64,000 nt of DNA, from positions 1-64,000 of the forward strand of contig JAAEMS010000090.1 in NCBI GenBank assembly GCA_024225275.1, written 5' to 3'. The position numbers and the translations under genes are program-made. Source of the stretch: Actinomycetes bacterium. Its GTDB lineage: Bacteria; Actinomycetota; Acidimicrobiia; Acidimicrobiales; JAAEMS01. Under the pieces are notes generated by a model. The model searched no databases, was not told the DNA's origin, and saw nothing but the letters and a program-made list of their open reading frames with translations. Of this stretch, positions 1 through 8,009 are shown piece by piece. The first letter of the stretch is position 1, and each line of letters opens with the position of its first letter.

Positions 1-366
1 AGGGACCATCTCGCTAGGCCAGATGTCTCAGGTTGGCGTTCCTGCGCGCCGAGAACGCACACATGGCTCCCGCGGCGCGACAACGAAGAGCTCACCCGGC
101 TCGGCGGGCCTCGCGTCACGGGGGCCCTGAGTATTGCCGGCAGTCTGGGCATCATGGCTTCGGGGGCCACCGCCGCCCGGACCGAACACGCAGCCGGGAG
201 CGACCCGGGCGCCAGATGACCTGCCAGGTACCCGAGGATTCGGTCTGTCTCGCCCGACCCCGCCCCCCACTCGAGCCCCCTCCAGTGGCCCCACGCCTGC
301 GACCACTTCCCGGTCCGAAGGCATCCACCACCACGATCAGCATGACTTCCATCACCGCGATCAGCC
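1..366. other. unresolved left edge, possible 3' end of a truncated gene
   Basis: No convincing gene could be assigned here. On the + strand, frame 1 is open from the left edge to a TGA at 217-219. Its last third has high third-position GC and contains a hydrophobic Ala/Gly-rich run (about 105-165), so it could be the 3' end of a gene lying outside the window. I do not recognise it. From 220 to 366 all frames look non-coding; a His-rich stretch in frame 2 near 330-355 is probably chance. The segment may carry the promoter for the ApbE gene. Confidence 0.3.
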
Positions 367-1308
367 GTGCCGGCTGAGCTCCACCAGCGGCGTTTCGATG
401 CCATGGGGACCTCAGTGCATCTGGCCGCCATCACCTGCGATGCCACCATCCTCGAGCGGGCTCAGGCCTCCGTCGAACGCTACGACCAGCGCTGGAGTCG
501 GTTCCGGGCTGACAGCGAGCTGAGCCGGCTCAACGCCTGCGCCGGTCGGCCGGTGATCTTGGCCCGCGACACCTTCGCGCTCGTCTCCCTCGCGGTCGAG
601 GCCTGGCATCGGACCGGTGGGCACTTCGACCCGACGGTCCACGATGGGCTGGTGGCGGCCGGCTACGACCGGCCCTTCGCTTGTTTCGACCCCGAGCGGA
701 TCAGGGGCCGGGCCGAGCTGGGGCCGGCCCCTGGTTGTGCCGGGATCGAGCTCGATCCCGACCTGTGCAGCGTGTACCTGCCCGCCGGCGTACATCTCGA
801 CCTCGGCGGGATCGCCAAGGGATTCGTGACGGACCTCATCGCCGATCGGGTGGCCGACCAAACCCTGGGAGTGGCCGTGAACATCGGTGGCGACGTGACG
901 GTGCGGGGGCGGGGCCCGGTCGATGGCACCTGGATCATCGGCGTCGACCCCTATGGGGCCGGGGAATCATCGAGCTTGTCGGTGGCGCTGGCTACTGGGG
1001 CGGTGTGCACCACCTCGAGTCGGCGGCGCCGTTGGCGGGGACCGACCGGCTGGCGTCACCACCTCCTCGACCCCTTTGATGGTCATCCCGCCAACGGCAG
1101 CCTCGACTCGGTGACTGTCATCGCATCGTCGGCCACCGATGCCGAAACGGTGGCCAAGCACGCGTTCGTGGCCGGCCGTCAGCTGGCGGCCGAAATCATC
1201 TCTCGCTCCGGGCTCACCGGTCTGCTGTGCGACGTGAGTGGTGAATTGACCGGGGCCGATGGGCTCGAGCGTTTCCTCGTCCAGCCGCTCGAGGCAGCCG
1301 TCCGCTAG
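367..1308 (+). CDS. apbE: FAD:protein FMN transferase (ApbE family)
   Basis: Mg-dependent flavinyltransferase that links FMN through a phosphoester to Ser/Thr of target flavoproteins such as RnfG/NqrC-like or FMN-binding-domain proteins. At 313 residues it has the normal family length. Visible motifs: SRLN at 53-56, FDPTV 87-91, LDLGGIAKGF 144-153 (flavin/metal site), NIGGD 172-176, HHLLDP 231-236 and TDAETVAKH 257-265, which carries the conserved Asp/Thr metal ligands. The start is GTG 367; an in-frame TGA lies about 25 bp upstream, so no longer start is possible. No lipobox is visible, so it is probably cytoplasmic. No obvious substrate flavoprotein gene lies next to it inside the window; one could sit just beyond the left edge. 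Confidence 0.93.
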   Translation: MPAELHQRRFDAMGTSVHLAAITCDATILERAQASVERYDQRWSRFRADSELSRLNACAGRPVILARDTFALVSLAVEAWHRTGGHFDPTVHDGLVAAGYDRPFACFDPERIRGRAELGPAPGCAGIELDPDLCSVYLPAGVHLDLGGIAKGFVTDLIADRVADQTLGVAVNIGGDVTVRGRGPVDGTWIIGVDPYGAGESSSLSVALATGAVCTTSSRRRRWRGPTGWRHHLLDPFDGHPANGSLDSVTVIASSATDAETVAKHAFVAGRQLAAEIISRSGLTGLLCDVSGELTGADGLERFLVQPLEAAVR

Positions 1309-1439
1309 CTCGGCCCCTCCGAGCTTCTGGTTCCGATGGCCTCCATCGGCGTCGACATCCGGCCCGGGAGCCGGGGCACAGAGGACCGGGTGCCCAGTGT
1401 GGGGTCCCGTCCGCCAGTCGGAGATGACAAACTGCCGGG

Positions 1440-2459
1440 GTGACGATCCACAAGCTCGAATCGACCGATGCCTTCGTGGCCTTCGACCTCTCCGATGCCC
1501 AAACATCGGTTGGTATCGTGCGTTGCGCCCGCAAGATCCTCCAAGGCGGCGCCAAGGACCTGGCCCGGTCGACCACCTACGCCGGTGCAGTCTTCGGCTT
1601 CAGGGTCGGTGGCGCGTCGGCCGGTATCAATGCCCAGGGCGACGCTCGCGATGCTGCCATAGCCGCGTTCGTCGAAGAGCTCACGCCGATGGTGGCCGGG
1701 GGCCGCTTCCTGGTGGACGCGGGTAAGGGTGTCTCGGCCGATGAGCTGGCCGGTCTGGCTGGGGCTGATCGCCGTGACCGACGTCGCCACGATCCTGCCC
1801 TGCTGGGTGCCGGTGCGGTGGCGGCCGCCGGTGCGGCCCTGGGCGGGGATCTCTCGGGGCGAACCGCGGCGATCGAGGGCATCGATGCCACCTCTCTGGG
1901 CGTGGCTCGCGCCCTAGAGGCCGCCGGGGTCGGCATCACTGCTGTCTCCACCCCCAAGGGCACCTCGGTGGTACCCGACGGCGTGACCGCCTCCGATCTC
2001 GCCGCGGCCCACTCCGCTCACGGCCCCGATCTCGTCTCCCACCTGGGCGTCGACGTCGCCCCGGCGTGGAAGGTGTTCGGGGCGCCGTCAGACCTCTTGT
2101 TCCCGGGCTCGAAGATGGGAGCTCTGACCCACCAGGGCGCCGAGTTCTTCGGTGGCGCCGCGGTAGTGCCCTGGGCCCCGATTCCGGTGACCGCCAAGGC
2201 CCTGGCCGTGCTTCGGCGGGCCGACGTCGCGGTCCTGCCCGACTTCGTCACCACGGCTGGCCCCCTGCTGGCCTCCTGGCCCACCGGGTCCCCGTCCGAT
2301 GCTGACCTGACGGCGTTGGTCTCCGACGCGATCGCCGAGGTCATCGACGGGGTTCGCGGCCACGCCGACGGCCCCCTGCTCGGAGCCTGCTACCGGGCCG
2401 AGGAGTTCCTCGGGTCCTGGCAGGACAAGTTGCCCTTTGGTCGCCCCCTGGCGGCCTGA
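1440..2459 (+). CDS. divergent Glu/Leu/Phe/Val dehydrogenase-like protein
   Basis: 339 residues with the order and spacing of an amino acid dehydrogenase but lacking its signature residues. FRVGGASAGI (54-63) sits where the family has the GGAKGG motif that carries a catalytic Lys. LSGRTAAIEGIDATSLG (138-154) fits the strand-turn-helix of the NAD(P) Rossmann domain but lacks GxGxxG, and is followed by a family-like AGVGITAVS (162-170). VVPWAPIPVTAKAL (242-255) and LPDFVTTAGPLLAS (266-279) match the C-terminal substrate-side region (ANGPTTPEA ... PDILANAGG in normal members). The start is GTG 1440, 131 bp after the ApbE gene. It is either a repurposed binding protein or an enzyme with altered chemistry; true dehydrogenase activity is doubtful. 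Family assignment rests on pattern alignment by eye. Confidence 0.6.
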   Translation: MTIHKLESTDAFVAFDLSDAQTSVGIVRCARKILQGGAKDLARSTTYAGAVFGFRVGGASAGINAQGDARDAAIAAFVEELTPMVAGGRFLVDAGKGVSADELAGLAGADRRDRRRHDPALLGAGAVAAAGAALGGDLSGRTAAIEGIDATSLGVARALEAAGVGITAVSTPKGTSVVPDGVTASDLAAAHSAHGPDLVSHLGVDVAPAWKVFGAPSDLLFPGSKMGALTHQGAEFFGGAAVVPWAPIPVTAKALAVLRRADVAVLPDFVTTAGPLLASWPTGSPSDADLTALVSDAIAEVIDGVRGHADGPLLGACYRAEEFLGSWQDKLPFGRPLAA

Positions 2460-2498
2460 CGACCTACGATGCGGCAACCAAGAACGAGGGGGAACTCC

Positions 2499-3284
2499 AT
2501 GTCCGACGATGCTGTGCTCTACGACGTTGCCGAAGGCGTCGCCACCATCACCTTGAACCGGCCCGAGCGCCTGAACGCCTGGAACCCTCAGATCCACCAA
2601 GGGTACTTCGACGGCCTCGACCGAGCCGCCGCCGACCCCGATGTGAAGGTCATCATCGTCACCGGGGCCGGGAGGGGCTTCTGCGCCGGCGCTGACATGG
2701 ACGTGCTCCAGGGCATCCAGAGCAATGAAGGCGAACCAGGCGAGCCCGACCTTCGCAAGCACACCCACGCCATGACCATTCCCAAACCCGTCATCGCCGC
2801 CGTGAACGGTGCCGCCGCCGGTCTGGGCATGGTGCATGCCCTGGCCTGCGACATCCGGTTCGCCGCCGCCGGCGCCAAGTTCACCACCGCGTTCGCACGC
2901 CGGGGACTCATCGCCGAACACGGGATGAGCTGGACCCTCCCCAACCTGGTGGGTCAGGCCCACGCCATGGACCTACTGGTGTCCTCTCGGGTCGTGCTGG
3001 CCGAGGAAGCTCTCGAGATGGGCCTGGTGAACCGGGTATACCCCGCCGACGATCTCATGGCCGAGACCCGGGCCTACGCCCTGGACATGGCCATCAATGT
3101 GTCGCCCACCTCGATGGCGGTCATGAAGGAGCAGGTATACACCCACCGCCACCTCGACCCCGATGAGGCGGTCAAGCGTTCGAACGTCCTGATGGGCGAG
3201 TCGCTGCGCCGTCCTGACTTCAAGGAAGGCGTTGCCAGCTTCCTCGAGAAGCGCCCACCTCTATTCGAGCCCTACACCCCTTGA
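2499..3284 (+). CDS. enoyl-CoA hydratase/isomerase family protein (crotonase)
   Basis: 261-residue crotonase, the standard length, acting on acyl-CoA thioesters in beta-oxidation or amino acid breakdown. Motifs: LNRPERLNAW (19-28), FCAGADM (61-67) and AAAGLGM (105-111), the two segments that form the oxyanion hole, and RRGLIAEHGMSW (134-145) with E140 in the position of an acid/base residue. The chosen start is ATG 2499, which has a strong ribosome binding site (GAGGGGG) ending six bases upstream; an in-frame ATG at 2469 has none. It follows the GDH-like gene by 39 bp and could be cotranscribed with it. The acyl substrate cannot be told from sequence. It ends 19 bp from the convergent selenoprotein gene. 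Confidence 0.92.
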   Translation: MSDDAVLYDVAEGVATITLNRPERLNAWNPQIHQGYFDGLDRAAADPDVKVIIVTGAGRGFCAGADMDVLQGIQSNEGEPGEPDLRKHTHAMTIPKPVIAAVNGAAAGLGMVHALACDIRFAAAGAKFTTAFARRGLIAEHGMSWTLPNLVGQAHAMDLLVSSRVVLAEEALEMGLVNRVYPADDLMAETRAYALDMAINVSPTSMAVMKEQVYTHRHLDPDEAVKRSNVLMGESLRRPDFKEGVASFLEKRPPLFEPYTP

Positions 3285-3303
3285 CTCAGCTCGGCCCACG
3301 GCC

Positions 3304-4305
3304 TCAGGCCGAAGGTTCGATCCCCACACACACCAGGCACTGCTCATCCCACGAGCGGGCCTCGGCGGCCTCGAGGTCGCTTTCGGACTGGTAGACGGGT
3401 TCGGGGGTGCGAGGGGTGCGATTGTCGCCCCCGCCATTGCCCCCCAACCCCGTACCCCCCTTGTTCGTTGAGCGCCGGGCACCCATAGGGTCGTCCTTCC
3501 ACGCCTGGTCGGCACTCCACCTGAGGTCGAGATCCAGGATCGTGCCAGGAACCGTGGCCGTCTGGATCAGGTCGAGGGCTGCGTCGAGGATCGACCGCTG
3601 GGTCGCCGGGTCGTGGGGTGGGCCGGCGGTGCGACCGAGCGGATAGTCCACGAACACGGCGCGGGGCGGGTTGGCGCCGGCGGTGATGGTGCGGGCGCTG
3701 GTCAGGGACACGGTGGCGATTCCGGCTTCCTCGAGTTGGCGGGCGATCAGACCGATCGACTGGTGACACACCGGTCAGACCGGGACCAGCAACACCACGT
3801 CGAGCTCGTGCTCGACGGCCCGCGCCACCAGGGCCGGAGCCAACTCGTCGCGCACCTTGCGGGCCGAGTAGATCCCGCCCATGAAGGCCCAGAACTCATC
3901 GCCCAGCTCCCCGACCACCTCATCGGCCTCCAGCTCGCGGAGACGGTCGATGGGAAACACCACGTTGGGGTCCGAGCGGGCGTCGGTGAGGTCGTAAGCG
4001 AAGTGGCTGGTGCGCAGATCGGCCAAGTCGACATCACCAGGGATCACCCGGTAGGACGAGTCGTCCATGTGGTGGAAGGCCACCTGGCCCACCTCGTACA
4101 CACCCCCCGACCCGATGAGACCCACCTTGCACTCGGACAGGGGCTTGTCGAGATGGACCAGGGCTGGTGGCTCGGGGATCTCGACCCATCGGTAGGGCGG
4201 ATAGCCGAGTCCGTCGTACAGGCGACGGGTCTCGGTCATGTAGCAGGCCGGCTCCTCACGGTGGCGAAGATCGTCGGTGGCTTCAGTGTCCTCCATGGCG
4301 TCCAC
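3304..4305 (-). CDS. GrdB-family selenoprotein (glycine/sarcosine/betaine reductase B-like), in-frame UGA
   Basis: Reading through TGA at 3777-3775 joins two blocks into one 333-residue protein. The first 176 residues hold a GLIGSGGVY motif (63-70) and end in VVLLVPV; the codon after them is UGA, then PVCHQSIGLIARQLEEAGI. This gives U177-x-x-C180, the redox motif of the selenoprotein B family of glycine/betaine/sarcosine/D-proline reductases; many homologues have Cys at this position. The downstream half keeps family features (VFVDYPLG, Asp/Trp-rich LRWSADQAWKDDP) and ends at 3304. A hairpin with a GGUCU loop lies just after the UGA. The start is GTG 4305 (ATG 4296 possible). It is 16 bp after the MBL-fold gene, so it is probably the last gene of the operon. 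No other Grd subunits are near, so the substrate is unknown. Loss by a true nonsense mutation is the alternative but less likely. Confidence 0.87.
3744..3758 (-). promoter_or_regulatory. putative bacterial SECIS hairpin
   Basis: On the coding (minus) strand, 16 bases after the UGA, CGAUC and GAUCG form a perfect 5-bp stem around the loop GGUCU. Bacterial SECIS elements lie within the coding sequence right after the UGA and present a GGU-type apical loop to SelB; the E. coli fdhF element has the same GGUCU bases in its loop at a similar distance. Position, stem and loop all agree. A longer lower stem is not obvious, and SelB binding in this lineage is inferred. Confidence 0.75.
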
Positions 4306-4321
4306 GCTAACCCAGAGGGAC

Positions 4322-5176
4322 TCAGGCCCGGAGAGACACCGTGGTGAGATCGTCGGCCACGATCAGCTCGCCCGTGAAACCACCGGCCCGGACATCGTCT
4401 GCGAAGGCCTGCTTTGCCTCATCGCTCGCCGGGGGCGGAATGAGGTGGGTGAGCACCAGGGTTGGCACGTCGAGGGCGAGGGCCTGGGGGCCGATCGCTG
4501 CGGTGTCGGCGTGGTAGTCGAGCACGAAGGTACGGCCCGACGGGAGCCCATCGAAGGAACTGAACCGCATCGCCTCGTAGACGAGGACATCGGCTCCTTG
4601 GGACAGCTCGGCCATCTCGTCGCACACCAGGGTGTCGCCGCTGATCACCACCACCCCGTCCGGTGTCTCGATCCGGTAACCGACGGCTCGGGGAACCGGC
4701 TCGTGACGCACCTGGCCGGCCCTGACCACGACATCGCCCGACCGCCAGACCTCGGCGGGATGGTCGGGCACCGGGAAGCTGATGCTGTCGTAGCCGGGCA
4801 GGCTGGTACGGCCCGTGTGTTCGCGGCGCACGGCGAGGTCGTCGTCCCATATGTCGAGGAGGCGCTCGACGAAGTGGGAGCTCGGCCCCTCGGGCGACAC
4901 GATGGGCAGGATGGCGGTGTTGTCGGTACGGTCCATCACCCAGCGGGTCAGAACCAGGTCGGCCAGGCCGGTCACATGGTCGGAGTGATGGTGGGTGAGG
5001 AAGACCGCCGAGAGCTTGCCGGGGCCGGAGCCGGCCTCGGTCAGGCGTAGGACAGTCGACCGACCGGCGTCGAACTGGAGGTGAAGGTCGCCGTACTTGA
5101 CCAGCACTCCCGGTCCGGCCCGTCCGGGCGTAGGGATGGGACAGCCGGTGCCGGTGATGACAACGTCGGTGGTCAC
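4322..5176 (-). CDS. metallo-beta-lactamase fold hydrolase (RNase Z/arylsulfatase-like)
   Basis: 284-residue MBL-fold protein. THHHSDH (61-67) is the zinc-binding HxHxDH motif, and a SGDTLV segment around residue 187 supplies the bridging Asp. Layout and length match the RNase Z/AtsA-like branch (phosphodiester or sulfate-ester hydrolases) rather than true beta-lactamases, but the long RNase Z exosite arm is not evident, so tRNA processing is unlikely. The start is GTG 5176, which overlaps the PPOX stop codon (GTGA) and has GGAG a few bases upstream; this favours it over the longer frame to 5251. The pair is probably translationally coupled. The substrate is unknown. Confidence 0.87.
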   Translation of the reverse strand: MTTDVVITGTGCPIPTPGRAGPGVLVKYGDLHLQFDAGRSTVLRLTEAGSGPGKLSAVFLTHHHSDHVTGLADLVLTRWVMDRTDNTAILPIVSPEGPSSHFVERLLDIWDDDLAVRREHTGRTSLPGYDSISFPVPDHPAEVWRSGDVVVRAGQVRHEPVPRAVGYRIETPDGVVVISGDTLVCDEMAELSQGADVLVYEAMRFSSFDGLPSGRTFVLDYHADTAAIGPQALALDVPTLVLTHLIPPPASDEAKQAFADDVRAGGFTGELIVADDLTTVSLRA

Positions 5177-5688
5177 TGCTCCACCTGGTTGGCCTGATGG
5201 TCGCGGTCTTCCCGCTTGCCTCGATAGATGGTCAGATCGATGGCCCGCCACACTTCGGGGACGAGACGGATGAGTATTCGGGGTTCGGTACGCATGTTGG
5301 CGACGAAGGCCTCTACCTCAGTTCGGCGTGAGGGGTCGCCGAGGCCGACGTATTTGTCGGCCAGGAGGGTGCTCTCGGGCCAGATGTCGGCCTGGTCCGA
5401 CGTGATGACCTCGGCCTGACCGTCGACCCCGACGTGGGCGGCGGCGGGCTCAGTGGTCTCGATGCACAGTGACACTCGAGGATCGCCCATGATCTGGCGA
5501 CACCAGACACGGCTGGTCGTGCCGGTCAACCAGAAGACGCCGTCGGCGCCGGCGGGGCCCACTGATCCATCGAATCGCCACCACACCGGGACCGTGTAGG
5601 GCCGGCCATCGGCCCGCAAGCTGGCGATGACGCCCACATGCGGCTCGCCCAGGAACTCCCCCAACCGCTCGATCGACATCCGGCTCAT
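5173..5688 (-). CDS. pyridoxamine 5'-phosphate oxidase-like (PPOX) flavin-binding protein
   Basis: 171 residues with the split-barrel FMN/F420 fold signature: an N-terminal LGEFLGEPHVGVIASLRADG block, PYTVPVWWRFDG, then a VWCRQIMGDPRVSLCIET segment and a C-terminal ILIRLVPEVWRAIDLTIYRG strand pair. Actinobacterial PPOX proteins of this size often bind F420 and reduce small molecules; no catalytic role can be assigned. The start is ATG 5688 (a second ATG at 5679). AGGGACGG precedes the first. Its 5' end and upstream leader lie inside a 65-bp direct repeat. It is coupled by GTGA overlap to the MBL-fold gene downstream. Confidence 0.85.
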   Translation of the reverse strand: MSRMSIERLGEFLGEPHVGVIASLRADGRPYTVPVWWRFDGSVGPAGADGVFWLTGTTSRVWCRQIMGDPRVSLCIETTEPAAAHVGVDGQAEVITSDQADIWPESTLLADKYVGLGDPSRRTEVEAFVANMRTEPRILIRLVPEVWRAIDLTIYRGKREDRDHQANQVEQ

Positions 5689-5822
5689 GTCCGTCCCTTC
5701 GCCTTCTGGCGGGTGGTTCGTGTTCTGTCTTGCTTGCTCAGGCGGGCCCGCGCCGTGCGGCTCATGTCCGTCCCTTCGCCTTCTGGCGGGTGGTTCGTGT
5801 TCTGTCTTGCTTGCTCAGGCGG
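5681..5822. repeat. 65-bp perfect direct repeat (two copies, 77-bp period)
   Basis: Bases 5681-5745 and 5758-5822 are identical, separated by the 12-bp spacer 5746-5757. Copy 1 covers the first codons, start codon and ribosome binding site of the PPOX gene. Copy 2 begins with a duplicate of that start codon and runs into the last codons of the alpha/beta hydrolase gene. The arrangement looks like a recent tandem duplication of the hydrolase/PPOX junction; identity over 65 bp means little time has passed or copy exchange continues. Confidence 0.96.
5685..5765 (-). CDS. possible 26-residue leader peptide created by the duplication
   Basis: The duplicated start codon (ATG 5765-5763), with the same AGGGACGG ribosome binding site, opens a 26-codon basic frame rich in Arg and Lys. 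Its TGA overlaps the PPOX ATG (ATGA, 5688-5685). Ribosomes starting here would arrive at the PPOX start by coupling. It may be only a by-product of the repeat, with no function as a protein. Confidence 0.3.
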   Translation of the reverse strand: MSRTARARLSKQDRTRTTRQKAKGRT

Positions 5823-6618
5823 CAGCCCGGGTCAGGGCTGCGTGGAGGGCTTCTCGTACCTCGGCCGGTGTCTCGATCATCATGGTGTGGCCGGCTCCGG
5901 GCAGGATCGTGGTCGTCGAGCCCGGGATCGCCTCGGCCAACGGTGCAGCGGATCGGGCAGGCGTCATCTTGTCTTCGGTGCCCAGGATGAACGCCGCCGG
6001 ACACGACACCTGGCCGGCAGCCTCGACTGCACCCTGATGGGCGGCACAAGCCTCGAGGTCGGTCGACAGGGTGCCTTCAGGGCTACGAGCCAGGAGGGCG
6101 TTACTGCCACCGACCAGCCACATGCCGGGCACTGGGTGGGCGCCCATGTGGGCCTGGCTCCCGATCCCCCACGAGGTGATCAGCCGGCCGGCCACCGGAT
6201 CGTTGTCGGCCGCGGCCGCCAACAGATCGGGGTGCACCGGCATGGCGGAGGCAACCCCCAGCAAGACGATCGAGGCCGTCGCCTCGGGGTGGCGGGCCGC
6301 GGTCTCGACAACGGCCAGCGCGCCCATCGAGTGTCCCACCAGGTGGGCGGGACCAACCCCCAGATGGTCGACGAACGTGGCGAGCCAGTCGGCGAGGTCG
6401 GCGATGGTTTCCAGCGCGGGCCCGACGGATCCGCCGTGGCCGGGCAGGTCCACCGCAAAGGGTCGGAAGCCGTGATGGGCCAGCCAGCGCGTCTGGAGCT
6501 GCCACACGGTGCGGTCCATGCCCGCTCCGTGGACCAGTACGACGGCAGGGTCGTTGCCGCCGCCTTCGCGGCCGCCGGTTGAGTACCGGACGTTGGCGCC
6601 GGCGATGGTGATGTCCAC
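5815..6618 (-). CDS. alpha/beta fold hydrolase
   Basis: 267-residue alpha/beta hydrolase. LVHGAG (28-33) is the oxyanion loop, GHSMG (95-99) the nucleophile elbow with Ser97, GTEDKMTP (213-220) holds the likely acid Asp216 and GAGHTMM (241-247) the catalytic His244. All three triad residues are in place. Length and lid spacing resemble esterases and C-C hydrolases of the pimeloyl-ester/dienelactone-like group; the substrate is not predictable. It is 14 bp downstream of metY on the same strand. Its last codons fall inside copy 2 of the direct repeat. Confidence 0.88.
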   Translation of the reverse strand: MDITIAGANVRYSTGGREGGGNDPAVVLVHGAGMDRTVWQLQTRWLAHHGFRPFAVDLPGHGGSVGPALETIADLADWLATFVDHLGVGPAHLVGHSMGALAVVETAARHPEATASIVLLGVASAMPVHPDLLAAAADNDPVAGRLITSWGIGSQAHMGAHPVPGMWLVGGSNALLARSPEGTLSTDLEACAAHQGAVEAAGQVSCPAAFILGTEDKMTPARSAAPLAEAIPGSTTTILPGAGHTMMIETPAEVREALHAALTRAAA

Positions 6619-6632
6619 CTACTGCCTCCTTC

Positions 6633-7928
6633 TCAGGCCCGCTGGGAGGCCCGCAGGGCCCGACCCAGGTCGTCGATGATGTCGGCTGAGTCCTCGAGCC
6701 CGACCGACAGGCGGATGAGATCCTCACCGATGCCAGCGGCTTCGAGGTCTGGTCCGCTCATCTGTTGATGGGTGGTGCTGGCCGGGTGAATCACCAGCGT
6801 CTTCGCGTCGCCGACGTTGGCCAGGTGGCTGGCCAGCTTCACGGCCTCGATGAAGCGACGCCCCGCCTCGCGCCCTCCGGCCACGCCGAAGCTCAGAATG
6901 GCTCCGGCCCCATTGGGTAGGAGCTCGGCCGCGAGATCGTGATCGGGATGGTCCGGCGCCAATGGGTGTTTGACCCAGGTGACCGCGTCGTGGCCGAGCA
7001 GGAAGTTGATGATCGTGCCGGTGTTGGCCACATGACGTTCCATGCGGAGGGGCAGGGTCTCGACCCCCTGGAGCAGCTGGAAGGCATTGACCGGACTCAT
7101 ACAGGCGCCGAAGTCGCGGAGGCCCTCGGCGCGGGCCCGGGTGATGAAGGCGGCCGGGCCGAACTCCTCGCTGAAGGCCAGGCCGTGATAGCCGGCGTAC
7201 GGTTCTGTGAGCGTGGGGAACAGTCCGGATGCTTCCCAGTCGAAGCGCCCTCCGTCGATCAGGGCGCCACCGATGGCCACCCCGTGTCCGCCCAAGAACT
7301 TGGTGACCGAGTGCATGACGATGTCGGCCCCGTGCTCGATGGGCCGCAGACACCATGGGGTGGTGAACGTCGAGTCGACCATGAGGGGCAGACCGGCGTC
7401 GTGGGCGATGGCGGCGACCGCGGCGACGTCGAGCACCTCGATGCCCGGGTTGCCGAGCGTTTCGGCGAAGACCAGTCGGGTTGAGGGCGTGATGGCGGCG
7501 GCGATGGCTTCGTGGTCGCGGGGGTCGACGAAGGTGGCGGTGATGCCGAACCGGGGCAGGGTCAGGTTCAGCATGTTGTGGGTGCCGCCGTAGATGTTGC
7601 GGCTGGCCACGATGTGTCCGCCACTGTCCATCAGGGTGCTGATGGCCAGGAAGAAGGCCGCCTGGCCCGATGCGGTGCACACCGCCCCCACACCCCCTTC
7701 GAGAGCGGCGAGCCGTTCCTCGAGCACGGCCACGGTGGGATTCGAGATCCGCGAGTAGAGGTGGCCAGGGATCTCCAGGTTGAACAGGCCAGCCGCTTCG
7801 TCGGTGTCGTCGAAGACGTATGACGTCGTGAAATGGATGGGCACCGCCCGGGCTCCGGTGGCCGGGTCAGGACGCTGACCGGCATGGAGGCTGAGGGTAT
7901 CGAAGCGGAGGTACTCGGGATCGACCAC
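6633..7928 (-). CDS. metY: O-acetylhomoserine aminocarboxypropyltransferase (sulfhydrylase)
   Basis: PLP enzyme of the Cys/Met metabolism family that makes homocysteine from O-acetylhomoserine and sulfide. 431 residues, typical of MetY, which is longer than cystathionine gamma-synthase. Motifs: YSRISNPT (58-65, phosphate and neighbouring-subunit contacts), TASGQAA (85-91), Asp185 in MVDSTF (pairs with the PLP ring nitrogen) and Lys210 in HSVTKFLGGHG (Schiff base). Start GTG 7928. A TAGGGT element ends six bases before it, so the message may be leaderless. The divergent M23 gene begins 105 bp away. Together with the hydrolase this is the head of the minus-strand run to 3304. Confidence 0.92.
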   Translation of the reverse strand: MVDPEYLRFDTLSLHAGQRPDPATGARAVPIHFTTSYVFDDTDEAAGLFNLEIPGHLYSRISNPTVAVLEERLAALEGGVGAVCTASGQAAFFLAISTLMDSGGHIVASRNIYGGTHNMLNLTLPRFGITATFVDPRDHEAIAAAITPSTRLVFAETLGNPGIEVLDVAAVAAIAHDAGLPLMVDSTFTTPWCLRPIEHGADIVMHSVTKFLGGHGVAIGGALIDGGRFDWEASGLFPTLTEPYAGYHGLAFSEEFGPAAFITRARAEGLRDFGACMSPVNAFQLLQGVETLPLRMERHVANTGTIINFLLGHDAVTWVKHPLAPDHPDHDLAAELLPNGAGAILSFGVAGGREAGRRFIEAVKLASHLANVGDAKTLVIHPASTTHQQMSGPDLEAAGIGEDLIRLSVGLEDSADIIDDLGRALRASQRA

Positions 7929-8009
7929 GCCGGGACCCTAGTGCTCAAGGGTTCCGCCGGGAGAACCGATGTCAGACCGGTCTCGCGAACCGGGACAGAC
8001 GTTTCCCTC

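Noticed and set aside
1-366. Several short frames including a His-rich one
   Set aside because: None has a ribosome binding site, steady GC3 or a recognisable domain.
3304-3771. Separate 155-codon gene starting at GTG 3771 downstream of the UGA
   Set aside because: It has no ribosome binding site, begins within a conserved UxxC motif and continues the same frame as the upstream block. Read-through gives one full-length family member.
3613-4347. 244-codon + strand frame opposite the selenoprotein gene
   Set aside because: Antisense frame in high-GC DNA. Gly/His/Val-rich with no family features; the minus strand has clear motifs.
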